A DNA stretch of 8,579 bases from Acidobacteriaceae bacterium (GTDB lineage: Bacteria > Acidobacteriota > Terriglobia > Terriglobales > Acidobacteriaceae). The notes beneath the pieces were generated by a model. That model worked only from the letters and a program-made list of their open reading frames with translations, had not been told where the DNA came from and made no database searches. The position numbers and the translations under genes are program-made. The stretch lies in the NCBI GenBank assembly GCA_003151875.1, contig PLYW01000185.1, forward strand, positions 1 to 8,579, written 5' to 3'. Below are positions 5,282 through 8,579 of the stretch, piece by piece (positions within the stretch are counted from its first letter, which is position 1; each line of letters begins with the position of its first letter).

Positions 5282-6223
5282 TCAGATCTTGGCAGTCTGA
5301 ATGAACGTAGCCAGACAGTTTCGCAGTTTTGCATCATGGATGGTCATGTCCGGCAAGGGCGGAGCTCCGAGATACTCGCCGATATCTTCCAGATCTTCGA
5401 CTGAGAGTCCATCACATGCTTTAGGAGCATCGGCAACGGCTTTGATATTCTTGTCGATCTTTATGTCGGGCTGGGGCGTGAACATCCCTGTGAGCTTGTC
5501 GAATGCTGCCGAGGGGTCATGAACATTGCTGAAGAGTGGTTCCGCATAAAAGTGGTAGTTCATGGCGGAAAATGAAAGGCCGGACAAAATGTCGAACTCC
5601 GCGCCGTAGGGAAATGGCAGTCCGATTCGCACATCCGACGAAGATGTGTCGTAAGTGAAACGGATCACGATAGCGTATTTCTTGCCTTTCTTGTCGTCCG
5701 CGGGTAAATCACGGCCCTTGTCCTCGAAAAGCGTTGTCTTACTCGTCATCCGGCAGAAACCGTATTCGGTCGGGAATGGCAGGTCCATGCAAAAATACTC
5801 GCGGCCGCGGAACGTCCATCGCCTACCGCCGTCCTCTTCGCCCGGCAGAACCAGGACGTTATCGCGTGGCGGCAGACCGATAGATGTGGGACGCTTCAGA
5901 AACGAAGCAGAGACGAATCCGTGGGGAATGAAGAAAACCGGTGATGACCACCCGAGGCCAACCCGGAACGGCGTCACTGCTCGAACCGCATAACAATGGT
6001 CATGCACAATTGGGGCCGCAACCTTGATCATTTTCTGCCCAGCGTCAATGATGAATGAAAACATGCCGTGGAAAATGAAACTTACAAAGTTGGTGCGAAC
6101 GTCGTTGGCGAGCGGAACAGCTTGAGGTGTCTGTGGCAGTTCTGCTGAGCCTTGCTGCTCAGGACTCTTGGATGGTGGGTGCTCAGTGTGGTGTTTGCGG
6201 GTTGTGATCGAATCGTGGTCCAT
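5282..6223 (-). CDS. Unrecognised 313-residue protein encoded directly after a CHAT protease
   Basis: I do not recognise this family. The start is well supported: ATG at 6223 with AAGGAGA about 8 nt upstream. Residues 1-40 are polar, Pro- and Gln-rich and probably disordered. Residues 43-235 look beta-rich, with alternating hydrophobic stretches such as NFVSFIFHGMFSFIID (45-60), IKVAAPIVHDHCYAVRA (66-82), PVFFIPHG (95-102), YAIVIRFTYD (183-192) and FSAMNYHFYAE (218-228). The C-terminal 60 residues appear mixed to helical, with an acidic patch SVEDLEDIGEYLG (274-286). There is no signal peptide and no clear membrane helix, so a cytoplasmic protein is likely. Five cysteines (77, 145, 157, 270, 303) are scattered. 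The gene follows the CHAT gene by 40 nt on the same strand, so the two are probably cotranscribed. A role as substrate, inhibitor or sensor partner of the protease is a hypothesis only. Confidence 0.85.
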   Translation of the reverse strand: MDHDSITTRKHHTEHPPSKSPEQQGSAELPQTPQAVPLANDVRTNFVSFIFHGMFSFIIDAGQKMIKVAAPIVHDHCYAVRAVTPFRVGLGWSSPVFFIPHGFVSASFLKRPTSIGLPPRDNVLVLPGEEDGGRRWTFRGREYFCMDLPFPTEYGFCRMTSKTTLFEDKGRDLPADDKKGKKYAIVIRFTYDTSSSDVRIGLPFPYGAEFDILSGLSFSAMNYHFYAEPLFSNVHDPSAAFDKLTGMFTPQPDIKIDKNIKAVADAPKACDGLSVEDLEDIGEYLGAPPLPDMTIHDAKLRNCLATFIQTAKI

Positions 6224-6263
6224 CGCAGTCTCCTTCTTCTTTTGGCGCTGCGCGCTACTTCAC

Positions 6264-8579
6264 CTAGTCGCTGAGCAGCACCTTAATCCCTGCCCAATAG
6301 AACGGATGTTGTGTGGATTTCCCTTTGACCATATCCAGATTTGCCAGGCGAACCGCCTCCAGGGTGGATGGCTCCTCAGCCAGATGACGGTAGAGATTCT
6401 GCATATACGTCGCGGTTGCCCCAGAATTAACATCCCAATCGGTGGCGACAACATAGGGAACGCCGTGAGCCAGGAACGCCCCCACGAGGCTGTCGTCGTC
6501 GCGTGCGGCGAAGCGACTGCGGGCCGTGGAGCATGCCGCCAGCACCACCAGCCGCAGGTTCGGCATCGCCGTGCTCGCTACGAAATGGGCATCGATTTCA
6601 TCATTGCCCGAGAGCGAAACGGCAACGCTCTCGGGCAATTCAAGAGAATGTCCGGCGAAGTGAAATACGGCGGTCGTGTGCAATTCCTGGGCGATATCTA
6701 CCCTGTTCGCTTTGGTGTTGGCAAGTTCCACCAATTGCGGATAAGCAGCCCGCACGGCGTCCATCTCGGGCGTCAAATCCCCGAGTGATCGCTTGCCTTG
6801 TGGCTGTTCGACCCGCACGGCGATAGCACGCCCGTTGCGCGGCGCTCCGCTCGGGAGTGACCACGAGCTGGGCGGATGAGGCGCAATCGCGATGGTGTAA
6901 TGCTGTGCCAGGTAGTATCCGTGCTGATCGACCAGTGCGTAGAAAGGAACCTCGCCTGCGCCTTCGTCAGGCTGAATGATCACCACCGCCCGTTCGGGCA
7001 AGGACTCGTAAATTGGTCCGAGCAACATGGCGGATAACGCCTTCGCCTGGCCGCGCACTGCATCGAGGTCCGCTGACGGATCGGCGATCGCACGCCGGAA
7101 CGCGCCCTCGGCATCACGGAGTTCCCGGGCCGGAGCCGCGCACCACCCACCATGAACACTCCCGTCGGGGCGTAGCAGAACGGCCGCTGTCTTCTCGGGA
7201 GTGGATACGAAAGCAATAAAGATTTCGGGAACCTCAGCTGGGGTTGCTGGACGGTAAGCAGATTCGAGCACACCATCCAGGAACCTTCCGCGGGATGATT
7301 CTCCCGGGCCGACGCCGGGATCGGGAAGTAACCGGAACTGCTCCCAGTCTTCCAGTGCCTGGTGCGGGTCTTGCGATTCATCGAGGTCCAGCACTACCTG
7401 TTCGCGATAAACGGCGCTGATTTCACGCGTCCAACGGAGTCGTTCCCGATAACCCTCCAGCGAGCCTAAACTCTGCTCCGCAGATAACCTTGCAGAGTTG
7501 AGGGAATCGCGCGCGGTTGGCCAATCGTGACGAGCCAGCGCCAATCGCGCTCTCGCCGTGTAGTAAGGCAGCGAAATGGTGTAATTGCTTATCTGTATTT
7601 TGTTCGAGTCTCTGTCGTGTGGTAGCAATCGCGCAGCCTGATCCAGAGCGTCGTTGGCAGCGGTCATGTTCCCTTCCTCCAGATGCAGCCGCGCCGACGA
7701 GATGCTGCTGTCGGCGGCATACAAAGCAACAATTCCAGGTTCATCAACCTGGGCTAGAAAGTGTGCGCACCGGTCAATCGCATCCTGCATATCTCGCTTG
7801 CGACCCAAAGCCATGGCCAACTGCGCGGTACGCTTCCACGCCATCGCAGCGTAGATCTGGTAATTACCCTCAGGCAGGGCAAGCGCCGCCTCGCGGTTGA
7901 AGTCGTAGGCGAGTTCCCATGAGCCTGAATTTTCCGCAAGCGCCGCCAGGGACTCGTACAAGCCATAGGCGCGTACACGAGGTGCGGAAGGAGTGGTCCA
8001 GTATATCTGCAGGCCCTCCAGGCTGGCACGAATACACTTTTCCGGGTCCGTATCGGCGGCCTCGTCCGCGATGAAACCCAGTGCCCGCAACTGTAGGGCT
8101 GTGTAGTTGAAGCGTTTCGCCAGATCGCCGATGTGATCCAGGTTCAGGGCTCGTGGCGGCAGATTCTTGAGCTTGGAGCCGCAGCTATGAAGCTCGAGAT
8201 GATTCTGTATTTCGATCCAATGGTAGCCACGTGCCTTGATCCGAGTCGCGAGCTCCTCGGATAGTTGAAGGCAGGAATTCGCTTCTTCCGCGTGATGCAG
8301 GGCATAGATACGCTCGACTTCGGAACGCGTCCAGCCGGACTCGCTGCCCATGTGTGCAAAGAGTTTGGCGGCCGTTGCGGCCTTTTGGGAGGCGGACAGA
8401 TAGCGGCTGGATGTGTTGTCGCGTACCGCCGCAGCCAGTGCCTTGACGGCTTGCGGAAATTCGGCGTTCCCGGAAGCGTCCAGAAGCTGCGCCAGCCAGA
8501 CGTCAGAGTGTTGCCTTTGCAGGGATTGGGAAAGCACTTCCAACCGCTTGCGGGCCTGCCCATCCGGTAGCGTAGACAG
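6264..8579 (-). CDS. TPR-CHAT protease (caspase-like), N-terminus beyond the window
   Basis: The frame is open to the right edge, giving 771 visible residues; the true start is upstream, and the TTG at 8543 is not needed as a start. Residues about 1-430 are helical and rich in Ala, Leu and Glu with TPR-like helix pairs, for example AYDFNREAALALPEGNYQIY (224-243) and ARLALARHDWPTARDSLNSA (344-363). From about 448 to 771 comes a CHAT domain (C11/C25/caspase-like cysteine protease): VVIIQPDEGAGEVPFYALVD (532-551), catalytic His644 in VFHFAGHS, catalytic Cys683 in VLAACST, the strand HGVPYVVATDWDV (744 minus about 20 residues onward), and the ending HPFYWAGIKVLLSD. Both catalytic residues are present, so the protease should be active. 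Known relatives are switched on by a sensor or guide complex and cut one specific partner. No signal peptide is visible in this part. The next gene, 40 nt downstream, is the obvious candidate partner. Confidence 0.93.
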   Translation of the reverse strand: MSTLPDGQARKRLEVLSQSLQRQHSDVWLAQLLDASGNAEFPQAVKALAAAVRDNTSSRYLSASQKAATAAKLFAHMGSESGWTRSEVERIYALHHAEEANSCLQLSEELATRIKARGYHWIEIQNHLELHSCGSKLKNLPPRALNLDHIGDLAKRFNYTALQLRALGFIADEAADTDPEKCIRASLEGLQIYWTTPSAPRVRAYGLYESLAALAENSGSWELAYDFNREAALALPEGNYQIYAAMAWKRTAQLAMALGRKRDMQDAIDRCAHFLAQVDEPGIVALYAADSSISSARLHLEEGNMTAANDALDQAARLLPHDRDSNKIQISNYTISLPYYTARARLALARHDWPTARDSLNSARLSAEQSLGSLEGYRERLRWTREISAVYREQVVLDLDESQDPHQALEDWEQFRLLPDPGVGPGESSRGRFLDGVLESAYRPATPAEVPEIFIAFVSTPEKTAAVLLRPDGSVHGGWCAAPARELRDAEGAFRRAIADPSADLDAVRGQAKALSAMLLGPIYESLPERAVVIIQPDEGAGEVPFYALVDQHGYYLAQHYTIAIAPHPPSSWSLPSGAPRNGRAIAVRVEQPQGKRSLGDLTPEMDAVRAAYPQLVELANTKANRVDIAQELHTTAVFHFAGHSLELPESVAVSLSGNDEIDAHFVASTAMPNLRLVVLAACSTARSRFAARDDDSLVGAFLAHGVPYVVATDWDVNSGATATYMQNLYRHLAEEPSTLEAVRLANLDMVKGKSTQHPFYWAGIKVLLSD
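6603..6639. repeat. Perfect 14-bp inverted repeat inside the CHAT coding sequence
   Basis: ATTGCCCGAGAGCG (6603-6616) and CGCTCTCGGGCAAT (6626-6639) are exact reverse complements around a 9-nt loop. The repeat encodes residues about 647-660 of the CHAT protein, between catalytic His644 and Cys683, so the hairpin lies inside the catalytic domain. No T-run follows on either strand, which argues against a standard terminator. Confidence 0.8.

Noticed and set aside
4984..5304. Plus-strand open frame of 106 codons in the gap before the unknown gene
   Set aside because: It begins at TTG with no ribosome binding site, has no recognisable motif and overlaps the end of a better-supported gene.
8541..8543. 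TTG at 8543 as the start of the CHAT gene
   Set aside because: The frame continues open through 12 more codons to the window edge with plausible coding content, and no ribosome binding site precedes the TTG. The gene is simply cut by the window.

Overview
The window looks like part of a bacterial chromosome from a moderately GC-rich organism (high fifties % GC by eye). I favour Acidobacteriota or a similar soil lineage, because TPR-CHAT proteins and hydrogenase-4-like membrane modules are common there. This is an inference: no phylogenetic marker is present. Every gene I accept is on the minus strand, so transcription runs from right to left.

Left part (1-4381): an ArsR-type repressor gene with its own AT-rich promoter/operator region is followed by hyfB, hyfC, hyfE and the start of hyfF. 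These encode the membrane arm of a hydrogenase-4 / formate-hydrogenlyase-like (group 4 [NiFe] or 'Ehr' type) complex. The genes are packed tightly: hyfB/hyfC overlap in ATGA, and hyfC/hyfE and hyfE/hyfF are separated by 3 nt. HyfB and HyfF are antiporter-like proton channels related to NuoL/M/N, HyfC is the NuoH-like anchor and HyfE carries a NuoK-like part. The hydrophilic electron-transfer and [NiFe]-like subunits, if present, lie beyond position 1. The window therefore cannot show whether the complex is a true hydrogenase or a cofactor-less relative.

Middle part (4382-5281): about 900 bases without a convincing gene. It holds a clear 3' half of a tRNA-Pro(CGG) gene with encoded CCA (4832-4881) and no matching 5' half. 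This is the usual mark of an integration site. Given its orientation, the chromosome proper lies to the left (arsR-hyf) and the inserted element to the right. Short palindromes and direct repeats flank it.

Right part (5282-8579), inferred to be accessory DNA: a two-gene operon of a large TPR-CHAT protease, cut at its N-terminus by the window edge, followed 40 nt later by a 313-residue protein of a family I do not recognise. A caspase-like CHAT protease with an adjacent unknown partner on a probable tRNA-linked island is the best candidate here for an undescribed, possibly defensive, protease-substrate system. A perfect 14-bp inverted repeat lies inside the CHAT coding sequence, between the two catalytic codons.
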